From positions 1-6,536 of the forward strand of contig JACMLA010000714.1 of the NCBI GenBank assembly GCA_014379815.1: a stretch of 6,536 nt of DNA. Direction: 5' to 3'. Positions 6,463-6,536 of this stretch are shown here, piece by piece (positions within the stretch are counted from its first letter, which is position 1; each line of letters begins with the position of its first letter). The DNA is from Bryobacteraceae bacterium. GTDB lineage: Bacteria; Acidobacteriota; Terriglobia; Bryobacterales; Bryobacteraceae. The notes under the pieces are model-generated. The model was not told the origin of the DNA and did not search any database. It saw nothing but the letters and a program-made list of their open reading frames with translations. The position numbers and the translations under genes were made by a program.

Positions 6463-6536
6463 GTGACGCGTCAGGAAGTTCGCGAAAACCTGATGGTGGC
6501 GCTCGACACGCTCCGGTCGCACAAAGTCAGATCGGG
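6463..6536 (+). CDS. Second ABC transporter permease, N-terminal fragment (continues outside window)
   Basis: A GTG at 6463 starts one base after the TAA of the first permease. A GAGGG at 6449-6453 sits nine bases upstream, a good Shine-Dalgarno. The 24 visible codons give MTRQEVRENLMVALDTLRSHKVRSG (the last residue from a partial codon). The LRSHKVRS part matches the LKAHKLRS that precedes helix 1 in the upstream permease, so this is very likely a paralogous MacB-like permease. A tandem of two permeases suggests a heterodimeric exporter. The rest of the gene, and any ATPase, lies beyond base 6536. Confidence 0.8.
   Translation, partial: MTRQEVRENLMVALDTLRSHKVRS

Noticed and set aside
1..6536. 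CRISPR array, insertion sequence, tRNA, prophage or defence genes
   Set aside because: No regularly spaced repeats, transposase or integrase motifs, tRNA-like folds or nuclease/toxin domains were seen; every coding stretch is accounted for by the genes listed.

Overview
The window reads as ordinary chromosomal DNA from a free-living Gram-negative-type bacterium. The best guess is an acidobacterium (Terriglobia-like). That guess rests on protein flavour (a TyrZ-type TyrRS, a zinc-type HemB, a tandem of MacB-like permeases, an OPT-family transporter) and on moderately high GC. It is inference; no rRNA or other strict marker is present.

Layout. A divergent point lies near 3932-4042. Leftward (minus strand) run rsgA (3931-2972), hemB (2919-1936), a BON/LysM protein similar to E. 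coli Kbp/YgaU (1905-1465), an unrecognised 135-residue protein whose ATG overlaps the previous stop (1465-1058), and the N-terminal half of an OPT-family transporter that leaves the window at base 1. Gaps between them are about 30-66 nt, or a 1-nt overlap, so co-transcription is plausible. Rightward (plus strand) run tyrS (4043-5254), a MacB/FtsX-type ABC permease overlapping the tyrS end by 17 nt (5238-6461), and the first 24 codons of a second permease of the same kind (6463 onward). No stretch longer than about 115 bases lacks a gene.

How the genes relate. The leftward group mixes housekeeping functions (30S maturation GTPase, porphobilinogen synthase) with a small LysM protein and partner and a transporter; no single pathway unites them. 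The rightward group couples tyrosyl-tRNA synthesis to what looks like the start of a two-permease export module; no ATPase or membrane-fusion protein is visible.

The items most worth a second look are in the short intergenic regions. One is a set of three repeats before the OPT gene that can form two mutually exclusive hairpins. Another is the tyrS start, where a well-placed Shine-Dalgarno and ATG open an 8-codon out-of-frame peptide ending in Tyr-stop. A third is a pair of near-identical inverted blocks flanking the rsgA/tyrS divergent region. I see no mobile element, CRISPR array, RNA gene or clearly novel multi-gene system.
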